A stretch of 64,000 nucleotides of DNA from positions 1,542,575 to 1,606,574 of the forward strand of contig ML133400.1 of assembly GCA_003864495.1 (NCBI GenBank), written 5' to 3'. Shown in pieces: positions 26,824 through 39,409 of this stretch. The stretch's first letter is position 1. Every line of letters starts with the position of its first letter. The stretch is from Nemopilema nomurai (lineage: Eukaryota > Cnidaria > Scyphozoa > Rhizostomeae > Rhizostomatidae). Position numbers and translations under genes: made by a program. Under the pieces are notes generated by a model that was not told where the DNA came from, did not search any database, and worked only from the letters and a program-made list of their open reading frames with translations.

Positions 26824-29050
26824 TGTTTCACCAGAAAGAATTTTTCCCTTCTCAATCAAGACCTAAAATCCATTCGTCTACAATCAAGTTATCTGCGTAT
26901 AACTGGTTTGGTATACCGGTGAAAGGAACATTTAATGTCAATGTCATGTACACAGATAATCATATAGTTGCAGTAATGTTTGTTGTAGCTGATACAACTT
27001 CGATATGCAAACCACTGAAAAGTTAAACATCATCAAAAGAGCATGGGTGGTTGATAATGTCCACAATCCTTGCAAAGATTAAATCAACAAGTTCGAAGAT
27101 TGCTTAGGTGAATTAGGTGTGTTACCTAGAGAATACCACATTATCTTGAAAGCTGACGTTGAACGTGTTGCTATATCACCGCGGAAAATTCCAATCGCAT
27201 TAAAGGTAAACTTAAAGAAGAATTGGACAAAATGGTTCAAAAAGATGATATTGTTGGGAAGCTTCAAATTTGTTTGGATTAAACTGTAAAAAGAGAGAAT
27301 TTCTAACTCCCCGCAATATATTTTGTCTCCGATGTCTGGAGCACGGTATTTTTCGAAGCTTGATGCTTCTCAAAGGTACTGCCGCATAAAGTTGACGAAG
27401 AAAGCTCAAGGTTTGCAACACAATTCGGGCGGTATCGTTTCAAAAGACTTCTGTTTGGTATTCATTCTGCAAGCGAGATCTTTCAGGTGGAAATTGCTAA
27501 TTTGATTGCCGGTATTCAAGGAACAGCAAACTTACAAGATGATATACTTGTTTGGGGAAAGTCTAAATTGGAGCACGATAATCGATTGGAGCAAGTGCTC
27601 AAAATGATATCTAGTGCAGGACTTAAGTCGAATAAAGAGAAGTGCAGAGTTGATGAGAAGGAAATTGTATTTCTGGGTCATGTCGTGTTTAGTGATCCTC
27701 AAAGCAAAAAGGAACTGCAAAGTTTTTAGGGTATGGTGACTTATCTTGAAAAAATCGTCAATAACTTATCAAAGTTAAAAGCTCCACTCCGATCACTTTT
27801 GATCAAAGATTCTGTATGGTCTTTGAAAGGGCCACAGTTGATGCTATTAAAAGATTTTAAGAGGTACTTACAACAGCTCCAGTTCTCAGCTCTAACAATT
27901 CTTCTCAACCAACCAAAATTTTAGTTGACACCAGTTCTCATGGACTTGAAGCTATATTAGAGCAGCAAGGTAAAGATGCAATCAAGAAGCCTGTAGGATT
28001 TGCATCAAGAACTTATACTCCTACTGAACGTAAATATGCTCAAATTGAGAATTAAATGCCGGCAATAATTTTCGCATGTGAAAAATACCGAAAGAAGTTA
28101 TCTAAGAGATTGGACCAGAGTTCTCTAGTTCTAGTTTTTCTACTTTTGCTCAACAGTGGGATTTTAAGCATAACCCATCAAGTCCAAGATATTCTTAATC
28201 AATGGCTTGATAGAGCGCACCATACAAACAGTAAAGAAAACCTTGTGCAAAGCTGTTCAAAGTGGAGTTGATATTTATCTCAGTATTTTAGCTCTTCGCA
28301 CAACACCAATAAACGAAAACAATGAATCCCCTGCCTATATGTTAATGAAAAAGAATCCAAGAACACTACTTCCCTGTTTGGCATATCCTCATCACTCGAA
28401 ATCTGAGCAAAGATTGTGTCCCAGCAGAAAATTATCATACACCGAGCAGCATAAAGATTTGCCTCCTTTGTCATTAAATGACACTGTCAGGATTCGTCAT
28501 ACAGACAATTGGATTTCAAAGGCTACGGTTATCAAAAATGCGTCCAACAAAGATCACGTGAAATGCTGACAGAGAAAGGTACAATACAGACTGTTGTGTA
28601 ATTATTGCGGAGGCAGAACAAGAGTCGATAAAAACACATGGAGTAGCTAGATGTAGTCTGCTCTACAACCATCTTCAAAGACTGACTAAGCAACTCGCGA
28701 CATAGATCTTGGCTAGCGTTATGCCTTCTGTGCACGTTGACATGTTATAGTTGAAAACAAGTGAACCTTTTGAGAAAAACTGTGCGATTGATTATGATGA
28801 CATAATTATTATAAATGATCATTCTCAGCCATAAACAAATTTAGCGCCAGAGAACATTCAAACCTCAAAGATTCCAGAAGAGCAAATGTCATCACAGCAA
28901 GATAAAGACATTATAAGAACCCAGTCTTATGGAACAAGATCAGGACGTGTTGCTAAACAACCAAACAAATTGAACTTTTTATGGGAAATTACATTTTTTA
29001 TGGACATTATTTGTTTTATGGAAAATGGACTGCTCTTCCTAGAAGGGGAG
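26824..29050 (+). pseudogene. Ty3/gypsy pol remnant, copy 1
   Basis: After the hAT the retroelement resumes with the region following the protease (about 26823-27026), then reverse transcriptase. The RT palm includes F-S-K-L-D-A-S-Q at about 27351 and the thumb-side stretch F-L-G-H-V at 27670. RNase H-like sequence follows at 27733-28110, then jumps straight to the tail of an integrase core (W-D-F-K-H near 28156) and its C-terminal region at 28207-28569. The zinc-binding part and most of the integrase core are missing. Stops such as the TAG at 27727-27729 and several frameshifts show it is dead. Confidence 0.85.
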
Positions 29051-29100
29051 ATGTTGTAGTTTTCATGTATTGCTGTAGTTTTTTCTTCTATTGTTGTCAG
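29041..29100 (+). mobile_element. Polypurine tract and start of gypsy 3' LTR, copy 1
   Basis: AGAAGGGGAGA at 29041-29051 is a typical polypurine tract, where plus-strand DNA synthesis starts. It is followed at 29052 by TGTTGTAG, a normal LTR beginning with TG. The LTR end is not identifiable because no second LTR is present for comparison, so the end coordinate marks only the start of the LTR. The equivalent LTR start in copy 2 is 34938. Confidence 0.6.
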
Positions 29101-29490
29101 CTTCTCTTTCCTATTGTTTAAATCATTTCAATCACTCTGAACTTTCACTCGCTCTTACAAAATATTTTCTTTCTCTAAACAATCCTTAGGTGTGATACTT
29201 TTATCTCTTTAAACTCGTAAAGGTCTGCAGCAAAGAAACATAAACTGTTGCAAATGCAGTGCTCTTTATCACAAAGCTTATTGTAATAAACAATGAAAAT
29301 TCTGTGCCATAAAGTGTTGCAATTTTTGCTTTCGACATCTAATGAAACAATATGCCTTTGAATGAGAACTTTAAACATATTTGGTAAGAGTTGTTGCCCA
29401 TGGCTGATACTTGAATAATCATTTATCATCACTTTTCAAAGCTTGCAGTTGTTGCAAGAAATAGTAGGTAACAGGTACACCTTATTGTTG

Positions 29491-29550
29491 TTCAAGATTC
29501 CCCAAGATTCCTCAAGATTCCTCAAGATTCCCCAAGATTCCCCAAGATTC
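29491..29550. repeat. Six 10-bp tandem repeats (CCCAAGATTC)
   Basis: Six consecutive 10-mers of the type CYCAAGATTC lie after the gypsy LTR start. The duplicate at 35370-35419 has only five, so the repeat number changed after the duplication. Confidence 0.9.
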
Positions 29551-29870
29551 GTAGTCTGCAGTTTGTTGGTTGGGTAAGCCAAGCTGCGCTGACAAATTAG
29601 GCACAATCTTGTGTTTAAATACGTAATTAATGAACATGGATCGAAGGCTCTTCGCGAGTTTTTTTCATGTGTCCTTCAGCATAACAAAGCTAATGTATCT
29701 ATTGTACTTAATTAACTAATTTTTGAAATTGCTAATTTTTGTATATTAACTTTGAATGTTTCGTATATTGTAATCAATATTTGCTTTTGCTGATGAAAGA
29801 TTTTCGGTTTGGACTACTCGGGTTTCAAAAACAGAAAGATGCCGACGAGCGTTGCCCTTCAAAAGGAGGT

Positions 29871-29877
29871 TATATAG
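29871..29877 (+). promoter_or_regulatory. TATA-like motif upstream of the unknown repeat gene
   Basis: TATATAG within GGTTATATAGACAGG, with CCAAT-type motifs on both strands just downstream (GATTGGC at 29922, CCAATCAGC near 29972). Copy 2 carries it at 35740. It may be a promoter for the ORFs that follow from 30.6 kb or an LTR internal promoter. Confidence 0.3.
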
Positions 29878-30566
29878 ACAGGCCAAGCAAATGGCCAGGC
29901 TGAGCATAGCGGTCAAATCTTTGATTGGCTGCGAGCGATGATCACTCCTATTTTCTCACAACCAATTTAGCCAATCAGCACACAGGATTCTTACAACAAA
30001 GTCACTTTACAGCTAGAATTAGGCCTATTTCGGCCATTTCAGCGTGTTCTAACCACACTGCCTCCAAACAGCATTGCACACCCCTACAAAGCGAATTTCC
30101 TCCTGATTTTTTGTCGAGTTCACCCTCATGTTTAACCTATATTGGCGCCACAGTGCGATCGCCAGGAATAATAAAGAAAACACCTATCAATAATCGCCAA
30201 ACTAACAGCTTCCCCACCCCAAGCACTTAAAAAATCAACGAAAAAATCAACTGTATACTGACCTTAAATCGTGGAATAGTCAATAATCCTGCCAAAGATG
30301 CACTGCTTAACCTTAGGTTCGGCAGTGGCATCAGATGTAATTATCAGGACGGTATGAGGCATTTCTTATTCACCCTCGAGGTCAATAAATGTATATTATC
30401 TGTGTCCTTCGGAATAAAAATCCATTTCATAAAGATGAACACATTTCAGCGACAACCCAAGGTTATTTCAATGATGATCATCCAAAGAACACTGGACATT
30501 ATTACTAATTTTATGCGATAGAAATGGCGAATATACTTACGTGGTAAGACTGGGATCTAATGAAAT

Positions 30567-32274
30567 TTGAAAACGGCGGGAAAACACCGAGGGACCGAGG
30601 GGCGTTTTCGTCAACCTTTTCCAAAACAAAAATTTTTTTTAAGAAATCCAATAATGCCTCGCGGGAAAAGGAAAAAATGCTCAAACTCTTTGCACTTTAA
30701 TTGGAGAAGTTCCTCTACAATTCTAATTAATCTGAAGGAGGCTTGGACCTGCTAATGTATTTTCAAAAGCGTTTTCACACAACAGAGCAAAACACGGGTT
30801 AGTTTGCAGTGAATGCTTGCTGAAATGTCTCGCCAAACGTGAATTTACAGCAAGGCTGCCGCAGAATTTTCAGCATTTTTCTTAAGAATGTTAAGAAAAT
30901 ACAAACGTGAATAAATGGCAGTTTTTATCATTCAATTGGATATTTATTAATTATTTATTTTTAATCCCCTACCCTAGCTAGAACCCCCTTGTCTAAAAAA
31001 TATTTATATTTTTCCCTAGCTCCAAGAGTTGCTAACTGATTATGGAGCTTCGAGCCAAGATGAAGACATTTCAAGCCAAGAACTGAGTATCTTTAGCTCA
31101 CAAAATTCAGCACTTTCAGTAGACAGGCTTGAAGTTAGTAGTGAAGGGAAGTCATCTTTGTTTGAGGAAAAGGAGATAAACGGAGAAACGTACTGTCTTG
31201 TGCCAAAATCTTTGGTTGAATATGTACCAACATCTTCAGTTCATTTGAAAAATATAGACGGAATCGGCACATTAATGATATCTGGTAACTTTACATACAT
31301 TCCGACCAGTCTTCTTCCCAAATTAATCTCAACAATGAACAAAATATTTGATTTACAAGATGAAGTAGCCAAATGCCTCAGCCTTATATTTGCCAAATTT
31401 GGGCCAGACAGCATGCCTCCTTTTGATCCAGAATCCATGAAGAGCATTTGCGAGGCTGCTGGGGCAAACAACCTTTTCCAAACTCTGATGTCTGCCATGT
31501 CAACAGTTGGCCAGTCTCAAAACAAAAAAGTCTTAATGAGAAAAAATGTGTTACCATTATAAACATGCTGATGTATGGGCAGTCTCAAAAGGCCAGTTGG
31601 TTTCAAAAGGCACTTTCACCAGGTTGTAGGAACTAGATTAAGTGAGACAGGTCTAGCAGTTCTCAATAAGAGCGGGATAGCAATATCGAAATCCACACAG
31701 CAACGTGAGCTTCGACAGTCAGCAGAAAGCCATCAACATTCAATCATTGAATTTATAAATGACTCTATTCAGAAAAGAGATTTGATTGTGCTAATGATCG
31801 ATGACTTTACAAATATCCATTCAGAACAGCGTCCAAAAGGTGAATTGACCTCCTGTGCTAGGCACATGACTACACCTTTGATAAAGCGTTTTAGATCTGT
31901 TCCCGGAATTCCTGCAGAGACAAAAAATTCAGCAATCAACCCAGATGGTGTTAGTACTGACTTGCTAGTTGATCTTCTAGAAAACTTTTGCTACCACCAT
32001 GCCTTCATGGATCCGTGCTGCATTTTTTGATCCTGAAGTAGAGAGAAAACTAATAACAGCTCATGACTACCAGACATACAAATCACAAACCGAGCTGAGA
32101 GCAATGAAAGACTGTAGGTTGATAGATGAAATAGAGCTTCCCTTGAAAAGCTTTGAAAAGATTTGACCGCTATGCTGGCCAGGCTGTGTTTACAGCACTT
32201 GTTTCACAGAAATGAATGCGGATGCTACAATATGGAGAATGATGGAAAAGCTAAAATCATTCTGTATAATGGAA
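30567..32274 (+). pseudogene. Unknown repeat-family gene, copy 1, 3' truncated
   Basis: A Lys-rich start (MPRGKRKKC, about 30654) precedes a frame entered through a good acceptor (TTTTTCCCTAG at 31020). This encodes 31029-31562, with a Ser/Glu-rich lead and a long helical stretch. A frameshift leads to 31575-32030, which includes the stretch LIVLMIDDFTNIHSEQRPKG. The copy ends at the duplication junction, so its 3' part exists only after copy 2. The family looks like a multi-copy cnidarian protein often found beside repeats. I do not know its function, and it may be a mobile-element gene. Frameshifts are shared by both copies, so it was broken before duplication. Confidence 0.55.
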
Positions 32275-32710
32275 ATTGGAGCAATCTCTCGTTAGCATGA
32301 TAAAGTATTCGTTGATACAACATTCTATCCTACTTTTATGCAAAATTTTACATTTAAAAAGGGGAAAAACAATTGTTTTATGTCAGGTAATGCGGTCATA
32401 ATTCCGCATTCCCGGAAATGAGCTGTGCTGCCTGCAGACAAATGTTGCTAGCCAAAGTCAGTCCAAAACAAAGGGATCTTCAGAAACAGGGATACGAAGA
32501 TTAGTAATTTTCTGGCAAGGTTAAAGCTAAGGTGGATCCATTGAACTCTGATGGGTGGATCAAGGGTGCAAATTTTAATTAATCGTCAATGCAAATGTTT
32601 AAGCAATAAAAACATTTTTCTTTTTGAGAAAGGCGTTTTTAAAAATATTTTTGGTCAGATTTTGCAGGGCATGCGGCGCATTACCAGCTTCCCTTGACGC
32701 TACGCCACTG
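32275..32710. mobile_element. hAT right end, truncated by duplication
   Basis: The last ~436 bp of the hAT element including the right terminal repeat (ending 32710) and the TGTTTCAC target duplication (32711-32718). The left part is missing because the duplication boundary lies inside the element. Confidence 0.9.
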
Positions 32711-34937
32711 TGTTTCACCAGAAAGAATTTTTCCCTTCTCAATCAAGACCTAAAATCCATTCGTCTTCAATCAAGTTATCTTCGTATAACTGGTCTGGTA
32801 TACCCGTGAAAGGAACATTTATTGTCAATGTCATGTACACAGATAATCATATAGTTGCAGTAATGTTTGTTGTAGCTGATACAACTTCGATATGCAAACC
32901 ACTGAAAAGTTAAACATCATCAAAAGAGCATGGGTGGTTGATAATGTCCACAATCCTCGCAAAGATTAAATCAACAAGTTCGAAGATGGCTTAGGTGAAT
33001 TAGGTGTGTTACCTAGAGAATACCACATTATCTTGAAAGCTGACGTTGAACGTGTTGCTATATCACCGCGGAAAATTCCAATCGCATTAAAGGTAAACTT
33101 AAAGAAGAATTTGACAAAATGGTTCAAAAAGATGATATTGTTGGGAAGCTTTAAATTTGTTTGGATTAAGCTGTAAAAAGAGAGAATTTCTAACTCCCCG
33201 CAATATATTTTGTCTCCGATGTCTGGAGCACGGTATTTTTCGAAGCTTGATGCTTCTCAAAGGTACTGCCGCATAAAGTTGACGAAGAAAGCTCAAGGTT
33301 TGCAACACAATTCGGGCGGTGTCGTTTCAAAAGACTTCTGTTTGGTATTCATTCTGCAAGCGAGATCTTTCAGGTGGAAATTGCTAATTTGATTGCCGGT
33401 ATTCAAGGAACAGCAAACGTACAAGATGATATACTTGTTTGGGGAAATTCTAAATTGGAGCACGATAATCGATTGGAGCAAGTTCTCAAAATGATATCTA
33501 GTGCAGGACTTAAGTCGAATAAAGAGAAGTGCAGAGTTGATGAGAAGGAAATTGTATTTCTGGGTCATGTCGTGTTTAGTGATTGCGTTTCCGCAGTATG
33601 TGAAATGCCTTTTCATCAAAGCAAAAAGGAACTGCAAAGTTTTTTGGGTATGGTGAATTATCTTGGAAAATTCGTCAATAACTTATCAAAGTTAACAGCT
33701 CCACTCCGATCACTTTTGATCAAAGATTCTGTATGGTCTTTGAAAGGGCCACAGTTGATGCTATTAAAAGATTTTAAGAAGTACTTACAACAGCTCCAGT
33801 TCTCAGCTCTTACAATTCTTCTCAACCAACCAAAATTCTAGTTGACACCAGTTCTCATGGACTTGGAGCTATATTAGAGCAGCAAGGTAAAGATGCAATC
33901 AAGAGCCTGTAGGATTTGCATCAAGAACTTGTACTCCTACTGAACGTAAATATGCTCAAATTGAGAATTAAATGCCGGCAATAAATTTTGCATGTGAAAA
34001 ATACCGAAAGAAGTTATCTAAGATATTGGACCAGAGTTCTCTAGTTCTAGTTTTTCTACTTTTGCTCAACAGTGAGATTTTAAGCATAACCTATCAAGTC
34101 CAAGATATTCTCAATCAATGGCTTGATAGAGCGCACCATACAACAGTAAAGAAACCTTGTGCAAAGCTGTTCAAAGTGGAGTTGATATTTATCTCAGTAT
34201 TTTAGCTCTTCGCACAACACCAATAAACGAAAACAATGAATCCCCTGCCTATATGTTAATGAAAAGAATCCAAGAACACTACTTCCCTGTTTGGCATATC
34301 CTCATCATCAAAATCTGAGCAAAGATTGTGTCCAGCAGAAAATTATCATACACCGAGCAGCATAAAGATTTGCCTCCTTTGTCATTAAATGACACTGTCA
34401 GGATTCGTCATACAGACAATTGGATTTCAAAGGCTACGGTATCAAAAATGCGTCCAACAAAGATCACGTGAAATGCTGACAGAGAAAGGTACAATACAGA
34501 CTGTGTGTATTATTGCGGAGGCAGAACAAGAGTCGATAAAAACACATGGAGTAGCTAGATGTAGTCTGCTCTACAACCATCTTCGAAGACTGACTAAGCA
34601 CTCGCGACATAGATCTTGGCTAGCGTTATGCCTTCTGTGCACGTTGACATGTTATAGTTGAAAACAAGTGAACCTTTGAGAAAACTGTGCGATGATTATG
34701 ATGACATATTAAATAATGATCTTCCAGCATAAACAAATTTAGCGCCAGAGAACATTCAAACTCAAGATTCCAGAAGAGCAAATGTCATCACAGCAAGATA
34801 AAGACATTATAGAACCAGTCTTATGGAACAAGATCAGGACGTGTTGCTAACAACCAAACAAATTGAACTTATGAAGGACATTTTTTATGGACATTATTTG
34901 TTTATGGAAAATGGACTGCTCTTCCTAAAAGGGGAGA
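32711..34937 (+). pseudogene. Ty3/gypsy pol remnant, copy 2
   Basis: Same content as copy 1: post-protease region, RT, RNase H and integrase tail. The frame at 33374-33841 is longer than in copy 1, running from the end of RT into RNase H without the TAG that stops copy 1. It also keeps ten codons lost from copy 1. The integrase zinc-binding region and most of the core are missing at the same place, so that deletion predates the duplication. From 34137 on, frequent one-base losses break the integrase tail. Confidence 0.85.
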
Positions 34938-35000
34938 TGTTGTAGTTTCATGTATTGCTGTAGTTTTTCTTCTATTGTTGTCAGCTTCTCTTTCCTATTG
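34938..35000 (+). mobile_element. Start of gypsy 3' LTR, copy 2
   Basis: TGTTGTAG follows the polypurine stretch AAAAGGGGAGA, as at 29052 in copy 1. The LTR end is not determined, so the end coordinate is arbitrary. Confidence 0.55.
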
Positions 35001-35369
35001 TTTAAATCATTTCAATCACTCTGACTTTCACTCGCTCTTACAATATTTTCTTCTCTAACAATCTTAGGTGTGATACTTTTATCTCTTTAAACTCGTAAAG
35101 GTCTGCAGCAAAGAAACATAAAACTGTTGCAAATGCAGTGCTCTTTATCACAAAGCTTATTGTAATAAACAATGAAAATTCTGTGCCATAAAGTGTTGCA
35201 ATTTTTGCTTTCGACATCTAATGAAACAATATGCCTTTGAATGAGAACTTTAAACATATTTGGTAAGAGTTGTTGCCCATGGCTGATGCTTGAATAATCA
35301 TTTATCATCACTTTTCAAAGCTTGTAGTTGTTGCAAGAAATAGTAGGTAACAGGTACACCTTATTGTTG

Positions 35370-35419
35370 TTCAAGATTCTCCAAGATTCCTCAAGATTCC
35401 TCAAGATTCCCCAAGATTC
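35370..35419. repeat. Five 10-bp tandem repeats, copy 2
   Basis: CYCAAGATTC units matching 29491-29550 but with one unit fewer. Confidence 0.88.
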
Positions 35420-36521
35420 GTAGTCTGCAGTTTGTTGGTTGGGTAAGCCAAGCTGCGCTGACAAATTAGGCACAATCTTGTGTTTAAATACGTAATTAAT
35501 GAACATGGATCGAAGGCTCTTCGCGAGTTTTTTTCATGTGTCCTTCAGCATAACAAAGCTAATGTATCTATTGTACTTAATTAACTAATTTTTGAAATTG
35601 CTAATTTTTGTATATTAACTTTGAATGTTTCGTATATTGTAATCAATATTTGCTTTTGCTGATGAAAGATTTTCGGTTTGGACTACTCGGGTTTCAAAAA
35701 CAGAAAGATGCCGACGAGCGTTGCCCTTCAAAAGGAGGTTATATAGACAGGCCAAGCAAATGGCCAGGCTGAGCATAGCGGTCAAATCTTTGATTGGCCG
35801 CGAGCGATGATCACTCCTATTTTCTCACAACCAATTTAGCCAATCAGCACACAGGATTCTTACAACAAAGTCACTTTACAGCTAGAATTAGGCCTATTTC
35901 GGCCATTTCAGCGTGTTCTAACCACACTGCCTCCAAACAGCATTGCACACCCCTACAAAGCGAATTTCCTCCTGATTTTTTGTCGAGTTCACCCTCATGT
36001 TTAACCTATATTGGCGCCACAGTGCGATCGCCAGGAATAATAAAGAAAACACCTATCAATAATCGCCAAACTAACAGCTTCCCCACCCCAAGCACTTAAA
36101 AAATCAACGAAAAAATCAACTGTATACTGACCTTAAATCGTGGAATAGTCAATAATCCTGCCAAAGATGCACTGCTTAACCTTAGGTTCGGCAGTGGCAT
36201 CAGATGTAATTATCAGGACGGTATGAGGCATTTCTTATTCACCCTCGAGGTCAATAAATGTATTATCTGTGTCCTTCGGAATAAAAATCCATTTCATAAA
36301 GATGAACACATTTCAGCGACAACCCAAGGTTATTTCAATGATGATCATCCAAAGAACACTGGACATTATTACTAATTTTATGCGATAGAAATGGCGAATA
36401 TACTTACGTGGTAAGACTGGGATCTAATGAAATTTGAAAACGGCGGGAAAACACCGAGGGACCGAGGGGCGTTTTCGTCAACCTTTTCCAAAACAAAAAT
36501 TTTTTTTAAAGAAATCCAATA

Positions 36522-39409
36522 ATGCCTCGCGGGAAAAGGAAAAAATGCTCAAACTCTTTGCACTTTAATTGGAGAAGTTCCTCTACAATTCTAATTAATC
36601 TGAAGGGCAGGCTTGGACCTGCTAATGTATTTTCAAAAGCGTTTTCACACAACAGAGCAAAACACGGGTTAGTTTGCAGTGAATGCTTGCTGAAATGTCT
36701 CGCCAAACGTGAATTTACAGCAAGGCTGCCGCAGAATTTTCAGCATTTTTCTTAAGAATGTTAAGAAAATACAAACGTGAATAAATGGCAGTTTTTATCA
36801 TTCAATTGGATATTTATTAATTATTTATTTTTAATCCCCTACCCTAGCTAGAACCCCCTTGTCTAAAAAATATTTATATTTTTCCCTAGCTCCAAGAGTT
36901 GCTAACTGATTATGGAGCTTCGAGCCAAGATGAAGACATTTCAAGCCAAGAACTGAGTATCTTTAGCTCACAAAATTCAGCACTTTCAGTAGACAGGCTT
37001 GAAGTTAGTAGTGAAGGGAAGTCATCTTTGTTTGAGGAAAAGGAGATAAACGGAGAAACGTACTGTCTTGTGCCAAAATCTTTGGTTGAATATGTACCAA
37101 CATCTTCAGTTCATTTGAAAAATATAGACGGAATTTGCACATTAGTGATATCTGGTAACTTTACTCTGATGTCTGCCATGTCAACAGTTGGCCAGTCTCA
37201 AAACAAAAAAGTCTTAATGAGAAAAAATGTGTTACCATTATAAACATGCTGATGTATGGGCAGTCTCAAAAGGCCAGTTGGTTTCAAAAGGCACTTTCAA
37301 ACCAGGTTGTAGGAACTAGATTAAGTGAGACAGGTCTAGCAGTTCTCAATAAGAGCGGGATAGCAATATCGAAATCCACACAGCAACGTGAGCTTCGCAA
37401 GTCAGACGAAAGCCATCAACATTCAATCATTGAATTTATTAATGACTCTATTCAGAAAAGAGATTTGATTGTGCTAATGATCGATGACTTTACAAATATC
37501 CATTCAGAACAGCGTCCAAAAGGTGAAATGACCTCCTGTGCTAGGCACATGGCTACACCTTTGATAAAGCGTTTTAGATCTGTTCCCGGAATTCCTGCAG
37601 AGACAAAAAATTCAGCAATCAACCCAGGTGGTGTTAGTACTGACTTGCTAGTTGATCTTCTAGAAAACTTTTGCTACCACCATGCCTTCATGGATCCGTG
37701 CTGCATTTTTTGATCCTGAAGTAGAGAGAAAACTAATAACAGCTCATGACTACCAGACATACAAATCACAAACAGAGCTGAGAGGAATGAAAGACTGTAG
37801 GTTGATAGATGAAATAGAGCTTCCCTTGAAAAGCTTTGAAAAGATTTGACCGCTATGCTGGCCAGGCTGTGTTTACAGCACTTGTTTCACAGAAATGAAT
37901 GCGGATGCTACAATATGGAGAATGATGGAAAAGCTAAAATCATTCTGTATAATGGAAAATGACTTGTATGACAACATTCTACCAAACCATAGCTTTGCCT
38001 ACGAGAAACCTAGGAAGTCAAAGCGAAAGAGACCGAGAAAGTACTTTAAGGAAAAACCTCACAAACGGGAAACAAAGGGCTAACCCAACAAACAGAAGCA
38101 GAGGAGCCTTGTGTTTCAGATGTAGTCAACGCTCAACGCTATGTATGTGGATCACACTGTGTGTTTCCAAATTATATTAAAACAGATGCTTTTGTCTCAA
38201 GACCAAAATCAAATGTAGTTCAGGGATGTACGGATGGAGATTTCTGTAAACTCCGTGAAAAAGGATTCAAATATTCAAAAGCTTTTGTTTATTTTTAGCA
38301 TTCCCAGACCTTAATTGTTTATTTTAGTCGGTTAAGTCTTAAAAAGTTGAAAAACAAAACAGAGCAGACAGAGCTTATTTCCGATAATTACTTGCTACTT
38401 TTGGACTTTTTATCAATTCCTTTTCCTTTTTGAACTTAAGATTTTGAAGAAAATTTTTCTAAATTTAGCCAATGGTGAAACTTTGTTCATTCGCAAATTA
38501 GCACACAGGGTGCTTTTTTATTATATTGCAAATATGTTACCTCTACTATTTGTTAATGTTTTGCAGTTTCATGTTATTTTGTATCCTCAATAATAAATAT
38601 AAAGTATATGTTCTTTAAGTATATGGATGAGTTTATTGCACAAAGAATTTAATAGCCAAGTCAAATGCATTGGAATTGGTATTGATGCTAAATAATGATT
38701 TAAAGATATTGAGTCAAAGAAGATCAGGCTTCTCATTACGTCTTGAATGTCGTTTTAGAAGATTTAAAGACAAATGAAAGTCAGCTAAAGCAATGCATTT
38801 ACTTCAGTGATGGTGCAGCATCACAATACAAGAACTATAAAAACTTTTCTATCATCTGCCATCATGAGAAAGACCATGGTGTACCTGCAGAGTGGCACTT
38901 TTTCGCAACTTCACATGGAAAGAGTGTTGGTGGAACTGTTAAGCGCCTAGTGTCCCGGGCAAGTTTGCAGCTGATAACAGATGCCTTGAGCATTGATACT
39001 GCAGAAAAATGATCATGTTCTACTGGTGCAAAGAAAATATCAATGGTAAAAAATTCTTCTATGCATCAAAGTCTGCTGTAGAGACACACTGCACACTTTT
39101 TCAACTATATGAGGCAAGATATTCAAGATGCTCAGCAATTCCTTGAACCAGAAACCAACACGGTTTCATACCAGCATTTTTGACAAATTTGATAATGAAA
39201 ATAATTTCATTTGATGAAGTGGGGGGATATTCAAATGCACCCATTTCCTCTCTACATGGGACAACTGATCCTCCAGTTGCAGTTCCAGTGACACATATCC
39301 TTTGCAATGTAAAATCCCTGAAAGTACAGTCGACTGCTGGCAGATGCTATGAAATATATGGAGCAAAGACAAATTTTAAGCCATTTTCAGAAATTTACAT
39401 TATAAAGTA
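36522..39409 (+). pseudogene. Unknown repeat-family gene, copy 2 with 3' end
   Basis: Segments lie at 36522-36755, 36899-37243 and 37246-37713, with further frames at 37895-38083, 38743-39012 and 39180-39409. The 38743-39012 piece carries the conserved string (F)SDGAASQYKN, then CHHE, WHFFATSHGK and GGTVKR. I recall this signature from abundant uncharacterised cnidarian and other invertebrate proteins, usually with a C-D-G before GGTVKR that is missing here. An in-frame loss of 63 codons relative to copy 1 joins G-N-F-T directly to L-M-S-A-M. Several frameshifts break it. It may be a mobile-element protein or an amplified host family. Function is unknown. Confidence 0.55.

Larger units (their letters stand above)
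26380..32274. repeat. Tandem duplication, copy 1 (5.9 kb)
   Basis: This block and 32275-37959 are near-identical and abut directly. The unit contains the right 440 bp of the hAT, the gypsy pol remnant, the LTR start, a TATA-bearing region, and the first part of an unknown repeat-family gene. The shared junction motif is ATTGGAGCAAT, present at the left edge of both copies. Both copies include the post-insertion hAT end, so the duplication followed the hAT insertion. Copy 1 lacks ~30 bp that copy 2 keeps between RT and RNase H. Confidence 0.93.
32275..37959. repeat. Tandem duplication, copy 2 (5.7 kb)
   Basis: This block repeats 26380-32274 in the same orientation. It lacks 189 bp present in copy 1 (about 31292-31480), keeps ~30 bp that copy 1 lost (33585-33615), and has one fewer 10-bp minisatellite unit. 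Between 34137 and 35070 it shows a dense run of single-base losses relative to copy 1. Beyond 37959 it continues into sequence unique to this copy. Confidence 0.93.

Noticed and set aside
29925..30230. 101-codon frame present in both duplication copies
   Set aside because: Its conservation is explained by the recent duplication; composition and lack of domain argue against a gene.
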